Below are positions 44,542 to 56,360 of a stretch of DNA of 64,000 nucleotides, piece by piece. The position numbers and the translations under genes are program-made. The notes under the pieces were generated by a model, which worked only from the letters and a program-made list of their open reading frames with translations, ran no database searches and was not told where the DNA came from. Source of the stretch: Myxococcales bacterium (GTDB lineage Bacteria; Myxococcota_A; Polyangia; Haliangiales; Haliangiaceae); assembly GCA_028287135.1 (NCBI GenBank), contig JAQBQE010000011.1, positions 1 through 64,000 on the forward strand, in the 5' to 3' direction. Positions within the stretch are counted from its first letter, which is position 1. Every line of letters starts with the position of its first letter.

Positions 44542-44847
44542 GTGACGGTCCTCGTCGTCGAGGACGAACCTCGCCTCGCGGCCAGCCTGATCAAGGGTCT
44601 GACCGAGGAGGGCTTCGCCGCCATCTCCGTCGGTACCGCGGACCAGGCACTCGCTCGCGCCGCGGCCGGTGGGCTACGCGCGATCGTCCTCGACCTCGGA
44701 CTTCCGGATCGCGATGGTCAGCTCGTCATCACGCAGCTCCGGCATGGCAGCGAGGTTCCGATCCTGGTCCTGACCGCACGCGACGCGATCGAGCAGCGCG
44801 TCCAGGCCCTCGACACATTCACGCTCACCGTTCCACGCGTGAGCTAG
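44542..44847 (+). pseudogene. Response-regulator remnant fused to a histidine-kinase tail
   Basis: A GTG-initiated frame of 101 residues. Residues 1-91 are an OmpR-type receiver: VLVVEDEPRLAASL, the phospho-accepting aspartate in VLDLGLPDRDG, and VPILVLTARD. It then stops following the family at VQALD, where GADDYLxKPF should come, and ends TFTLTVPRVS. That tail resembles the last strand of a histidine kinase. An in-frame deletion seems to have removed the rest of the regulator and nearly all of the kinase. The remnant lacks the receiver lysine and DNA-binding domain and should not work. It diverges from the PepSY/RND operon. Confidence 0.7.
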
Positions 44848-45653
44848 CCCCACGCGCGACGGATCGCCTCGGCGATGCCGCCGCCACTGCCTGCCGGCCG
44901 CAGCAGCACGTCACTCGCCTTGGCGCGCACCGACTCGGGCGCGGTGCCCATCGCAAACGAGCGTCCCGCCACCTCGAACATCGGGATGTCGTTCACCCAG
45001 TCGCCGACGCAGACCGCCTCGGCGGTCGAGCATCCGATCATCCGGCACAGCTCGGTCAGCGCGGTGCCCTTCGTCGGCCCCGCGGCACGGACGAGGATCG
45101 CGTACTTGCCCGGGCACTGACTGACCGCGAAGCTGACGGAGAACAACCGGTCCGCCTGCTCGGCGAGGACGGCTGCGGCTGCGAGCACCGCGTCCTGATC
45201 TCCGATCGCGACGGCGGCCAGCGGCAGGGTCTGCCACGCGAGCTCTTCCTCGACCATCCGCAGGTTCGGGGACCAGGTCGAGACGTACCCCGCGAACGGC
45301 GCACCCGCGTGATCGTGATGAATGCCCTGGGCATCGAACACGAACGTCGAGAGCCCATGCGCACCCACGGTCGTGCGCAGCAGCGTGCACACGTCGGTGG
45401 CGATCGGATGGTGATGCAGCGTCGTGTTGGATGCGAGCTCGACGAGGTGACTGCCCTCGCAGCACGCGATCGCACCCTCGATCGCACAGGCGGCGGCCGC
45501 CCCCACCGCGCCCGACTGCAGGCGCCCCGTGACGATGGTGACGGTGACGCCCGACGCCTGGAGCTCCGCGATCGCCGCGACATCGTCGTCGTCGACGCGC
45601 TGATCGCTTCGCAGCAGGGTCCCATCCAGGTCGAGAGCGAGCAGCCGGTACAT
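44844..45653 (-). CDS. HAD-superfamily Cof-type phosphatase
   Basis: Protein of 269 residues with the HAD phosphatase motifs: LLALDLDGTLL for the nucleophile, TIVTGR for motif II, a conserved lysine in GPTKGTAL, and GDWVNDIPMFEVAG for the metal site. The C2-type cap between motifs II and III fits the Cof/YbjI group, which acts on sugar phosphates, nucleotides or FMN-related compounds. The typical GDGxND is GDWVND here. The stop overlaps the convergent remnant. Confidence 0.88.
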   Translation of the reverse strand: MYRLLALDLDGTLLRSDQRVDDDDVAAIAELQASGVTVTIVTGRLQSGAVGAAAACAIEGAIACCEGSHLVELASNTTLHHHPIATDVCTLLRTTVGAHGLSTFVFDAQGIHHDHAGAPFAGYVSTWSPNLRMVEEELAWQTLPLAAVAIGDQDAVLAAAAVLAEQADRLFSVSFAVSQCPGKYAILVRAAGPTKGTALTELCRMIGCSTAEAVCVGDWVNDIPMFEVAGRSFAMGTAPESVRAKASDVLLRPAGSGGGIAEAIRRAWG

Positions 45654-45720
45654 GAACCGTCACTCTAGCGCGGGCCCTGCGGGTTGGCGCGGCTCAGCTG
45701 CTCCGGGTTGCTCGTAGGGC

Positions 45721-46602
45721 TCAGGCGTTCGGGCCGAGCTCGGCGAGCGCGGTGTGATCAATCGTGACGTGCAGCGCGCCGACGTTCTCGTCGAGGTGAG
45801 CGACCTTGCTGGTGCCGGGGATCGGCAGCATCACCGGGGACCGCGCGAGCAGCCACGCGAGCGCGAGCTGGGCCGGCGTGCAGTTGTGACGCTTCGCGGC
45901 CGCCGCGAGCGCACCACCGGCACTGGTCAAGCTGCCGATCGCGAGCGGGAAGAACGGGAGGAACGCGATGCCACGCTCCTCGCAGGCTGCCAGCACGGCC
46001 TCGGGACGCGCGGTGTCGAGCTGGTGCCCGGGCCCGCCCATGTTGAACAGATTCTGCACGCACGCGATCGGGGTGCGCGCCACCGCGATCTCGAGCTGCT
46101 CGAACGTGATCCCGCTGAGCCCGATATGCCGGATCTTTCCGGTCGCCTGGATCGCGATCAGCGCATCGAGCGCCTCCTCGAACGTGACCTCGGTTTGCTC
46201 GACCCAGCGCAGGTGCACGAGCGGCAACTGCTCGAGTCGCAGCGTGCGCAGGTCGTGCTCGACGCCTTCCAGCAATGCCTCGGCCGTCAGTGCCGGGACC
46301 CAGCTCTTGTCGGGGTTGCGCCGCGCACCGAGCTTGGTCGCGATCACGAGATCACTCGGGTACGGATGCAGCGCCTCGGCGATCAACCGGTTCGCCACGA
46401 ACGGACCGTAGTACCAGGCGGTGTCGATCAGGTTGATGCCGTGCTCGATCGCGCGGCGGAGCACCGCATGCGCGCGCGCCGGATCGTCGGGCTCGCCCCA
46501 CACCTCTTTGCCCGGCAAGCGCATCGCTCCGAAGCCAAACCGGCGGACCTTGAAGTCGCCGACCCGGATCGTCTCGGGACCGTGGGCGAAGCGCAGCGGC
46601 AT
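45721..46602 (-). CDS. Aldo/keto reductase
   Basis: NADPH-dependent oxidoreductase of 293 residues with a TIM barrel. The catalytic tyrosine lies in INLIDTAWYYGPFVANRLIAEAL (Asp and Tyr), the lysine in LVIATKLG, and the His/Arg region in LPLVHLRWVEQ. The terminal cofactor segment LPIPGTSKVAHLDENV is typical. The family's usual histidine reads VHLRW. Substrate unknown. The neighbouring methyltransferase and phosphatase are on the same strand but not overlapping. Confidence 0.88.
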   Translation of the reverse strand: MPLRFAHGPETIRVGDFKVRRFGFGAMRLPGKEVWGEPDDPARAHAVLRRAIEHGINLIDTAWYYGPFVANRLIAEALHPYPSDLVIATKLGARRNPDKSWVPALTAEALLEGVEHDLRTLRLEQLPLVHLRWVEQTEVTFEEALDALIAIQATGKIRHIGLSGITFEQLEIAVARTPIACVQNLFNMGGPGHQLDTARPEAVLAACEERGIAFLPFFPLAIGSLTSAGGALAAAAKRHNCTPAQLALAWLLARSPVMLPIPGTSKVAHLDENVGALHVTIDHTALAELGPNA

Positions 46603-46663
46603 GAAGTCACCATGCCCGATCGGTCCTGGACCTGCACGAGCGATGTCCGACGCTCACGCTGAC

Positions 46664-47398
46664 CTACCGGCGCGCGAGCCGGATCGCGAGCGGCCAGCGG
46701 ATCGTTCGCCGCTCCCCGTCGGGCCAGCATCGTGCGAGCTGGTCGTGCAGCGCGTTCACCGCCGCGGGTCCTTCGCGTTCGAGAAGCTTGACCGTCGCAG
46801 ACCAGGTCTGGACGTAGCCGAGGAGCTCGTCGCGCGCCCAGCTTGCGGTCATCTCGATCGCGGGTGCCTCGACGGCTGGCCACGGCAACGCGAGATTCCG
46901 ATAGCCGTCCTCCACGTGCTCGCGCCCCTTGGGCCAGTACGGCCCGACGGCGTCGCGATAGAGCTCCATGAGGCTGCCGACCTGTTCGTCGACGACGAGG
47001 TTCCCATAGCTGACCAGCGCGAGCAGCGCACCGGGCTTTGCGACACGCTCGAGCTCGGCGACAAAGCGTGGCCAGTCGAACCAGTGTGCAGCCTGCGCGG
47101 CGACCGCGAGCTCGATGCTCGCATCCGGTAAACCGCTGACCTCGGCCGATGCGCACCGGTACTCGACGCGTGGATGCGACGGCGCCTGATCCAGCAAGGC
47201 TTGCGCGGGATCCGTGGCGATCACACGCGCGAACCGATCTGCGAGCGCGACCGAGAGCTGGCCTGTGCCGCACCCGATGTCCCACGCGGTTCCCTGCGGT
47301 GAGCGATCCGCGAGCGCGTCGACGAGGGCGGCCGGATAGTGCGGGCGGCAAGCGGCGTAGCGCGCCGCGACGGTCGAGAAGTGATCGGCGAAGGTCAC
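46664..47398 (-). CDS. SAM-dependent methyltransferase, trans-aconitate methyltransferase-like
   Basis: Class I methyltransferase of 244 residues. The N-terminus AARYAACRPHYPAALVDAL is typical of the subgroup with yeast CRG1/TMT1-like enzymes; the SAM loop is WDIGCGTGQLSVAL and motif IV lies near LAVAAQAAHWFDWPRF. These enzymes methylate small acids such as trans-aconitate, but the substrate is not determined here. No neighbour clarifies it. Confidence 0.85.
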   Translation of the reverse strand: MTFADHFSTVAARYAACRPHYPAALVDALADRSPQGTAWDIGCGTGQLSVALADRFARVIATDPAQALLDQAPSHPRVEYRCASAEVSGLPDASIELAVAAQAAHWFDWPRFVAELERVAKPGALLALVSYGNLVVDEQVGSLMELYRDAVGPYWPKGREHVEDGYRNLALPWPAVEAPAIEMTASWARDELLGYVQTWSATVKLLEREGPAAVNALHDQLARCWPDGERRTIRWPLAIRLARR

Positions 47399-47421
47399 GG
47401 CGATCAGATGCTCCGAGTGGC

Positions 47422-48129
47422 CTATCGGTATCGTCCGGAGATGCCGATGCCGGCCTCGAGCTCGAACCGCAGCCAGCGCGCGAACGTCGCGGTCTCACCG
47501 ACGTACGCGTAGATTCCGTAGGAGCGCTGGAGGTCGAGCCAGATCCCGTTGAGGTTGCGGACCCCGACGTCGGTCCCGCGCGATGCGCCGCTCTGGTCCT
47601 GGTAGCCGGAGAAGTCGAACACGAGCTGCGCCGTCGTGAACAGCTTGCTCGATTTCGCATCGCTGAAGAAGAATCGCGCTCCGGGCGAGACGTGAAACAC
47701 CCGCGGCCCCGCCATGCCGGAGACCCGATACGCCGGGAAGTCACTCTCGAGCCCGATCCGGAGCTCGACGAACGTGTCGATCCGCCGAGCCACGCCGTAG
47801 CCGAGCTCGAGATCCATGCTGAACGGAGCGCGTCCGCTGCACACCGGAGCATTGCCGCTCCCCGTGCTCGAATCCGACGCTCCGCAGAACTCACCTTTCT
47901 CGTAGGGCACGATCGCGCGCATCCCGACCCCGAGACGCACCGATGCCTGGAACTGACCCTTGTGCGAGAAGCTGACCGCGGGCTCGACGACCGCGGGACG
48001 AACCACCGCCGGTGCGGGATCGCTCGGCGCCGGGGCCGGCTCCTCGGGTAGGGCCGCAAGCTCGGCGGTCGCCGGACCCGCGAGGACGGAGAGCGCGAGG
48101 AGGGCGCCACACAGAAGTCTGCCGATCAC
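47422..48129 (-). CDS. Exported outer-membrane beta-barrel-like protein
   Basis: Protein of 235 residues with a signal peptide (LLCGALLALSVLAGPATA) and a Pro/Ala-rich stretch. Strands of alternating pattern follow (FQASVRLGVGMRAIVP, LELGYGVARRIDTFVELRIGLES, IYAYVGETATFARWLRFELEAGIG), as in small outer-membrane barrels. No family was recognised. It lies just downstream of the truncated kinase. Confidence 0.65.
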   Translation of the reverse strand: MIGRLLCGALLALSVLAGPATAELAALPEEPAPAPSDPAPAVVRPAVVEPAVSFSHKGQFQASVRLGVGMRAIVPYEKGEFCGASDSSTGSGNAPVCSGRAPFSMDLELGYGVARRIDTFVELRIGLESDFPAYRVSGMAGPRVFHVSPGARFFFSDAKSSKLFTTAQLVFDFSGYQDQSGASRGTDVGVRNLNGIWLDLQRSYGIYAYVGETATFARWLRFELEAGIGISGRYR

Positions 48130-48181
48130 GCCCGCACGCTAACAAGCACGGGGCGAAGCTGCTAGCGCGCCGTGCACCCAC

Positions 48182-48676
48182 GTGTGCGGCCTCGAGCGCG
48201 CGCGTCAGCGGGATCAGGATCGCGATCGCCTCGTCGTACGAGAACTCGCGCGTTCGATCCATCCGGCGCTGCAGCGTCTCGCCGTCGAGCCACTCCAGGA
48301 TCAGGTACGAGCGGCCGTCCAGCAGCTTCCCGAACGCGAAGATGTCGACGATGTTCGGATGCCCGATCCGGTTGACCGCCTGCGCCTCGTGGACGAAGCG
48401 TTCGACCGCGACCGGATCCGCGCAGTACGTCGCGTTCAGCACCTTGATCGCGGCGCGCTTGCCGATCACCGGATGGATGCCGCGATAGACGATGCCCATG
48501 CCGCCTCGACCGATCAGCTTCTCGATCCGGTACTGGCCGACGTTGGTGCCGACCGGCAGCTGTGCTTCGAGCTGCTCCTCGACGACGACCGTCGGATCCG
48601 GGGTCGCGGCGCCCCGGTGCGGACACGCACCGAGCGTGGCATCCCAGGTGTCGGCGCACGACGAGCAAACCAGCAT
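48182..48676 (-). pseudogene. Zinc-ribbon Ser/Thr kinase, truncated in mid-domain
   Basis: From ATG 48676 the frame begins with a zinc ribbon (MLVCSSCADTWDATLGACPH), as in many myxobacterial kinases. The kinase N-lobe follows: GRGGMGIVYRG, AAIKVLN with the catalytic lysine, and HPNIVDIFAFG. The similarity ends at LTRALEAAH near 48182, where HRDLKPxN should appear. The frame stays open to 47891 but reads unrelated Arg-rich sequence overlapping the next gene. With no catalytic loop or DFG the kinase cannot be active. A deletion joining it to the region before the outer-membrane gene is the simplest explanation. Confidence 0.75.
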
Positions 48677-48871
48677 CGGTTCAGGGCGAAGACACCATCG
48701 CCGAGCGAGCCCACAGCGACCTAGCACTGACCTCGCCATGCGGGCGAATACGCACGGTTGCCCCGACACCCGCGAAATCCCCACGAAATTCCTCGCCGCT
48801 TGGCCCGCAGGCCGCTGGCCGAGGGCTGGGGGTGGCGCTACCTTCCGCCGGTGACGAGAACGAAGGGCGGG

Positions 48872-49701
48872 ATGACCCGGCGCCGGCTGCTCGGCGGTGG
48901 ACTCGCTGCCGCCGGCTTGCTCCTGACCCGCCCCGCGCACGCTCTCGGGCCGTCCTCGAAGTTCCGGTTCGGCCAGCTCAAGCTCGGTCCCGCGAGCGCG
49001 CCCCGACCGAACGCGCTGCGCCGGCTCGGCTGGGAGATCGAGAAGCGGACGTCGATCGACGTCGACCTCGAGCCCGCGAACGTTGCGCCGACGGCGGACA
49101 CGCTGCACGAGACGCCATTCCTCTACCTCGCCGGCGAGCGCGAGATCGAGCTGCCGAGCGCCGCGGGGATCGAGGCGCTGCGCCGGTTCCTCACGTTCGG
49201 CGGCTTCCTGCTGATCGATTCGGCCGAAGGCTCGACCGACGGCGCGTTCGATGGCTCGGTCCGCAAGCTGATGGCCGCGGTGTTCCCGACGACCGGCTCG
49301 ACCAAGGGCCTCGAGATCATCCCGAGCGATCACGTCGTCTACAAATCGTTCTACCTCCTCGACAAGCCCGCCGGTCGGCTGTCGATCGCGCCTGCGATGG
49401 AAGGCGTGATCCGCGATGGCCGTCTGGTCGCCGCGTACATCGCGAACGACCTCGGCGGTGCATGGTCGCGCGACGACTTCGGCAACTATGAATTTCGCTG
49501 CGAGCCCGGCGGCGAGCGCCAGCGCGAGCTCGCGTTCCGCATGGGCGTCAACCTCGTTATGTACGCGCTGTGCCTCGACTACAAGGCCGACCAGGTCCAC
49601 GTGCCCTTCATCATGAAGCGGCGGCGCTGGAAGCCGGATGACGGCGCGCTCACCCCCACGCCGACACCGCCGTCGCCGCCGAAGCCACCGACCAACAAGC
49701 C

Positions 49702-49705
<4 letters not shown>
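48872..49705 (+). CDS. Tat-exported DUF4159 protein
   Basis: Protein of 277 residues. ATG 48872 opens onto a Tat signal (MTRRRLLGGGLAAAGLLL); GTG 48851 is an alternative. The mature part shows the DUF4159 pattern: FRFGQLKLG near the start, LRRLGWEIEKRTSIDVD, FLTFGGFLLIDSA, and HVVYKSFYLL. The C-terminus is Pro/Thr-rich. DUF4159 genes usually sit with VWA and MoxR/DUF58 genes; here only the VWA-like partner follows, by GTGA overlap. Function is unknown. Confidence 0.85.
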
Positions 49706-52197
<2,492 letters not shown>

Positions 52198-52209
52198 AAG
52201 GAACCACGC

Positions 52210-53484
52210 ATGTCACTGCAGCTCGACAGCCTCGTATTTGACCTGATGTTCCAGGGCTCCGCGGCGATCGATCAGAAGACTCTGATCGACGGCCTCGGAG
52301 GACAGGAAGCGCTCGAGTCCAAGCAGTTGCTGGACGTGGATCGCCTCGATCCGCGTGCCGAGATGGAGCTCTCGCCGTCGATGCCGTTCCGCCGCCGCGG
52401 CGAGCGCCGGCTGATGATCATCGACGACAAGACGATCACGCCTCGCGAGGATCCGCAGGCCGATCCATTGATCACCGCCGACCTGCGCCCCGCGAAGGAG
52501 CAGCTGATCGCCACCGCGCAGGCGCTGCCGATCCGGCTCGGTCGCCTGTTCTCGCTCGGGACCTGGGGTGACGCCGTGCTCGTCGCGCGCAGCATGCGCG
52601 ACCTCCGCGGCATCTGCCTCCTGCCCTACGCGCTCGACCCGCAGGTCGACATCGACGGCAAGCGCCGCGGAACTCCGCTGTCGCAGAAGGAGTTCGAGGC
52701 GAAGATCCTCGCGTACGAGAAACGCCTCGAGGAGCTCGACGACGAGCAGATCCTCGCCGGGCTCTCCGGCGTCACGTTCGAGCGCCGCGGCGACCTCGTC
52801 GTGGTCGATGTGCTCGAAGCCGATGGCACCTGGGATCAGCGCAAGTCGATCATGATGGAGATGCAGCTCGCGGCGATGGATCGGTTCTCGATCCTCCCCG
52901 GCGCGCCGTCCGCCACCCGGGTCGCCGCACCGGATCGGCCGACGATGAAGATGGATACGGATGCCGCGGTTGCCGCGAGCCGGTCCTCGCAGCCGAGCGT
53001 GGCGCCTGCCGCCGCGAAGGCCGCACCCCCGGCGGCCGCCGCCAAGATGCCCGAGCCCCCGAAGCCCGAGCCCAAGCCCGAGCCCAAGGGCCCGCCGCTG
53101 TCCGCGCGCGAGATCGAGGGTGCGATCGTCCTCGTGTTCCCGACCGAGCGCTTCGATCTCGATGTTGCCGCCGCGCTCGGCAAGCGCGACTGGGACCAGG
53201 TGGTCCGCCGCACCGACAACCTGACCGGCGCGATGCGCGACAAGCTGCAGCGCGATGGCGCCACGTGGATCGCCCCGATCGAGTTCCTCTCCGAGGTGTT
53301 CCTCGAAGGCAAGCCGCTCACCAAGCAGGACTTCGAGCGCGACTCGCAGAAGACCGATGGCGTGAAATCGCTCGACGTTCACCTGCCCCGGTTCGGTGAC
53401 GTCACGCTGCTCGAGATCGCCGGCAAGGGTCGGTTCGTGACCACGGTCTCGGACCCCTCCGCCGCCGCGAAGCTCCTCGGATGA
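52210..53484 (+). CDS. Unknown protein with Pro/Lys linker, part of the DUF4159 operon
   Basis: Cytoplasmic protein of 424 residues with no signal peptide. A first domain (about 1-230) has helix-strand segments such as LGRLFSLGTWGDAVLVARSM and FERRGDLVVVDVLE. A Pro/Ala/Lys/Glu linker (PEPPKPEPKPEPKG) leads to a C-terminal domain of about 110 residues. AAGGAA stands before the ATG. It follows the VWA protein by 12 bp and overlaps the next gene (ATGA). I do not recognise the family. Confidence 0.75.
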   Translation: MSLQLDSLVFDLMFQGSAAIDQKTLIDGLGGQEALESKQLLDVDRLDPRAEMELSPSMPFRRRGERRLMIIDDKTITPREDPQADPLITADLRPAKEQLIATAQALPIRLGRLFSLGTWGDAVLVARSMRDLRGICLLPYALDPQVDIDGKRRGTPLSQKEFEAKILAYEKRLEELDDEQILAGLSGVTFERRGDLVVVDVLEADGTWDQRKSIMMEMQLAAMDRFSILPGAPSATRVAAPDRPTMKMDTDAAVAASRSSQPSVAPAAAKAAPPAAAAKMPEPPKPEPKPEPKGPPLSAREIEGAIVLVFPTERFDLDVAAALGKRDWDQVVRRTDNLTGAMRDKLQRDGATWIAPIEFLSEVFLEGKPLTKQDFERDSQKTDGVKSLDVHLPRFGDVTLLEIAGKGRFVTTVSDPSAAAKLLG

Positions 53485-54620
53485 TGATGCGCGCCGCGAT
53501 CGCCGCCGGTGTGTTGCTGCTCCTTGTGGGCCCCACCCACGCCGACGACGATTACGGCGGCGGCAGCGTCATCTTCGTCCGCGGCTCGGCGCTCTACCGC
53601 ACCGACCCGCGCGGCCGGGGCGAGACCGAGGTCGCGCAGCTCCCGGCCCAGGTCGCCGTCCGTGCCCTGCGCACCGACGCGCGCGGAAAGGTCCTGCTCG
53701 CGGATCTCGGTGGCCGGTGGTCGTGGATGAAGCTCGATGGCTCGACGACCACGCTCACCGAGCTACCGTGCGCCGACGGGCCCGCGCAGCTCGCCGTCGA
53801 TGGCGCGTGTGTGCTGTGTCGATCGACGACCAGCGCGACCGGCTCCGTGATCGTGAACCTCGCGACCGCCAGGACGACGCCAATCGAGATCCCCGCACCC
53901 GGGGCGCGGCTCGTCGGTGAAGGCGCCAACCGCCGGCTGATCTGGGCCGACGCAAGTGGCGTGTGGTCGTCGCCGCCCGGTGATGCGAAGAAGAAGCAGC
54001 AGGTTGCGCCGGAGCCACCGCTGCGCAGCTTCCTGCCGAGCCCGGATGGCTCGCGCGCGGTCGGCGTGTTCCTCGACAAGGTCTATCAGGGCAAGCAGAC
54101 CAAGCCGGCCGAGCTGCTGATGAGCTTTGCGCTCGATGGCCAGGCCGTTCGTCGCAAGGCGATCAAGAGCGGCGTCCCGATCGAGTGGTCGTACGACAAC
54201 CGCTGGGTGCTGGTCCAGGACGGCAGCAGCTCCTGCACGATGAGTGCGACGGGCGGCGAGTACAAGTGCTTCAAGGGCTACACGGGTGCGTCGATCGCGC
54301 CCGACGGCCAGTGGTCGCTCGCGCTCGGAAACCGAAACGCGAAGGCCGACGCCGACAAGACGTCGAAGAAGAGCTCGAAGAAGGGCTCGAAGAAAGAGTC
54401 GACGAAGAACAAGGACGCGAAGAAGGAGGACGCCGAGCCCACGGGCGAGGCCGAGACCCGCGAGGGCGATGATGGCGCTCCCACCGACGACGTCGCCGTT
54501 CCGCCACCGACCGGTCCGCTCGCGCTCTATCGCCTGAAGCTCGCCGGCGCGTTCAACGAATCGCCCGCGCTGATCGTCAAGGTCGTCGACGGCGCCGCGG
54601 TCTGGGTTCCCGCGCCGTAA
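53481..54620 (+). CDS. Exported beta-propeller-like protein with Lys-rich segment
   Basis: Protein of 379 residues with a signal peptide (AAIAAGVLLLLVGPTHA). Repeated blade-like strands such as SVIFVRGSALYRTDP, RRLIWADASGVWS and TGASIAPDGQWSLALGN suggest a TolB/WD-type propeller. A Lys/Ser/Glu-rich segment (TSKKSSKKGSKKES) lies near residues 290-330. It is the last gene of the DUF4159 operon and overlaps its predecessor by 4 bp. The ligand is unknown. Confidence 0.7.
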   Translation: MMMRAAIAAGVLLLLVGPTHADDDYGGGSVIFVRGSALYRTDPRGRGETEVAQLPAQVAVRALRTDARGKVLLADLGGRWSWMKLDGSTTTLTELPCADGPAQLAVDGACVLCRSTTSATGSVIVNLATARTTPIEIPAPGARLVGEGANRRLIWADASGVWSSPPGDAKKKQQVAPEPPLRSFLPSPDGSRAVGVFLDKVYQGKQTKPAELLMSFALDGQAVRRKAIKSGVPIEWSYDNRWVLVQDGSSSCTMSATGGEYKCFKGYTGASIAPDGQWSLALGNRNAKADADKTSKKSSKKGSKKESTKNKDAKKEDAEPTGEAETREGDDGAPTDDVAVPPPTGPLALYRLKLAGAFNESPALIVKVVDGAAVWVPAP

Positions 54621-54838
54621 AGGTCGACCTCATTCACGTCTCAACCGTCGGACGCTTCGACGCGCTCGGTTCTCGCTGTTTCGTGATCGGGCTGTGCAGG
54701 CCCACGCTGCTCGTGCATCTCGGTCGACTGGGCGGGCAATCGAGCTGGAAGGGATTGCGGTTTACGAGATGGCTTGAACCTTTGCTTGCGTGGCACGAAC
54801 TTGCTCCTGGATGGTTGTCGTCACCTGGGACTTGCCTC

Positions 54839-55033
54839 TCACGTGGCCGAGCGGCTTTGCTTGCGGTCGCCGGTATCCCCCTGACCACGCTTCGCGGTGT
54901 GCTTGGCCTTACGTTTTTGATCCTGCGCCGATGAGCGACCGACGCTCTCGACCTCCTTGAACCGACCGTCCTTGCTTCGGCGGACGTACTGCTTGCGCTT
55001 GCCGTTATCGAGACGTTCTCGTCTTGTTGCCAT
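54839..55033 (-). CDS. Small highly charged protein of a widespread unknown family
   Basis: Basic protein of 64 residues: MATRRERLDNGKRKQYVRR, a DGRFKE core and an AKRGQGDTGDRK end. I have seen similar short proteins (RRDEKGRFKE-type, ending GDKGDR) in many soil bacteria, without known function. ATG 55033 gives this N-terminus; an upstream start at 55057 is possible. No ribosome site is obvious. It lies between the DUF4159 operon and the nucleotidyltransferase gene, in otherwise empty sequence. Confidence 0.7.
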   Translation of the reverse strand: MATRRERLDNGKRKQYVRRSKDGRFKEVESVGRSSAQDQKRKAKHTAKRGQGDTGDRKQSRSAT

Positions 55034-55242
55034 GTACCAGCGTTTTGCAACGCACATACCGGCGTACCCCGACCACCATCGTTAGCCGGTACGCAGCTGG
55101 AGGTCAGACCTCCGCTCATTACGGTCTCGACCCACCGCGCGTCGAGCGAGTCTGTCATGCCGCGAGCTACGTAGATCGCGTTCGCCAGCGTCGGCAACAC
55201 CGTTGGATTACCCGGGCATGAACATCGCAAACGGGAGCAGTC

Positions 55243-56211
55243 ATGACCTCCTGGGACCGCATCCGGACGGCGGACAGCCCACCGACCGAAGAGGACTCCT
55301 CCCACACCCACTGGACGTTGGCGCTTGCCGGAGGCGAGGGCACACGACTTTCACAGTACGTGACGCGACGGTTCGGCCACCACATTCCCAAACAGTACTG
55401 TCGACTGCTTGGGAGTCGGTCGATGATCGAGCACACGCTGGATCGATTGAACCAGCTCACCCCGCCATCGCGGACCTTCACGGTGATCGGCACCCGGCAC
55501 GATGCGCTTGCGCGGCCGCAACTCGCCGGGAGATCGCACCACGTGCTGTGTCAGCCTGCGTCGCGCGATACAGGCTTTGCGGTGTTTGTGGCGCTCGCGT
55601 ACATGAAACGTTGGACGCCGAACGCGGTGGTCACGATCACGCCGACCGATCACTATGTGGCGCCTGCGCTGACGTATGTCGCGCAGGTGAAGAAGGCGCG
55701 CGACATCGCCGCCAGGCTGCGCGACACGGTCGTGATTCTCGGTGCGGCACCCAGGAAACCGGATCCCGAGCTCGGGTACCTTGCGCTCGGGGATCGATTG
55801 GTCGAGGTGCCGCAGGTTCGGCACGTCGACCGTTTCGTCGAGAAACCGTGCGTGGCAGTCGCGGCAGACCTGATCGGCCGAGGCGCGCTGTGGAACACGA
55901 TGGTCACGTGCGCGACGGTCGAAGCACTGTGGGATCTCGGTCGCGCCACAGAGCCGCAGCTGCTCGACATCCTCGATACCTTGGTTCCGATCATCGGAAC
56001 GAAGGATGAGGAAGACGCCCTCCACTGGATCTACCGCGCCTATCTGCCGGTGAGCTTCTCGACCGACATCCTCCAGCGAGCGCCCGAACGTCTAGCCGCG
56101 ATCGAGATGCGCGGTTGTGACTGGAGTGACTGGGGATGCCCTGATCGGATCGAGTCGGTGCTCGCACTTCGACGCATGCGCGCTTTGTTACCCGTGCGCA
56201 AGTCAGGGTAG
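55243..56211 (+). CDS. Mannose-1-phosphate guanylyltransferase-like nucleotidyltransferase
   Basis: Protein of 322 residues of the sugar-phosphate nucleotidyltransferase fold. LAGGEGTRL is the nucleotide loop, HIPKQYCRLLG the substrate-binding lysine block, and ITPTDHYV the metal aspartate. ELGYLALG and VDRFVEKP complete the pattern of GDP-mannose pyrophosphorylases; the second isomerase domain is absent. It probably supplies activated sugar for surface polysaccharide, consistent with the export lipoprotein gene nearby. GGGAGC precedes ATG 55243. Confidence 0.82.
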   Translation: MTSWDRIRTADSPPTEEDSSHTHWTLALAGGEGTRLSQYVTRRFGHHIPKQYCRLLGSRSMIEHTLDRLNQLTPPSRTFTVIGTRHDALARPQLAGRSHHVLCQPASRDTGFAVFVALAYMKRWTPNAVVTITPTDHYVAPALTYVAQVKKARDIAARLRDTVVILGAAPRKPDPELGYLALGDRLVEVPQVRHVDRFVEKPCVAVAADLIGRGALWNTMVTCATVEALWDLGRATEPQLLDILDTLVPIIGTKDEEDALHWIYRAYLPVSFSTDILQRAPERLAAIEMRGCDWSDWGCPDRIESVLALRRMRALLPVRKSG

Positions 56212-56360
56212 CGGATTGCCTTCACCGTTCGGTGGGCAAGCTCGTGCCGCCCTCGATGAAGCGCCCGACCGCGACTCGGTCATGGTCCACATGAAGCGCG
56301 ACTGGAAGCTCATCTATCCACCAAGGTGATGCGCGACCTGAAGCAGCACCAGGCCGGGTG

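Noticed and set aside
54634..55311. 225-residue minus-strand open frame
   Set aside because: It runs through intergenic sequence and the start of the nucleotidyltransferase gene, with no recognisable pattern.
56217..56340. Short frame with HMKRDWKLIYPPR after the nucleotidyltransferase
   Set aside because: Too short, no ribosome site and no family; may be a remnant but cannot be supported.
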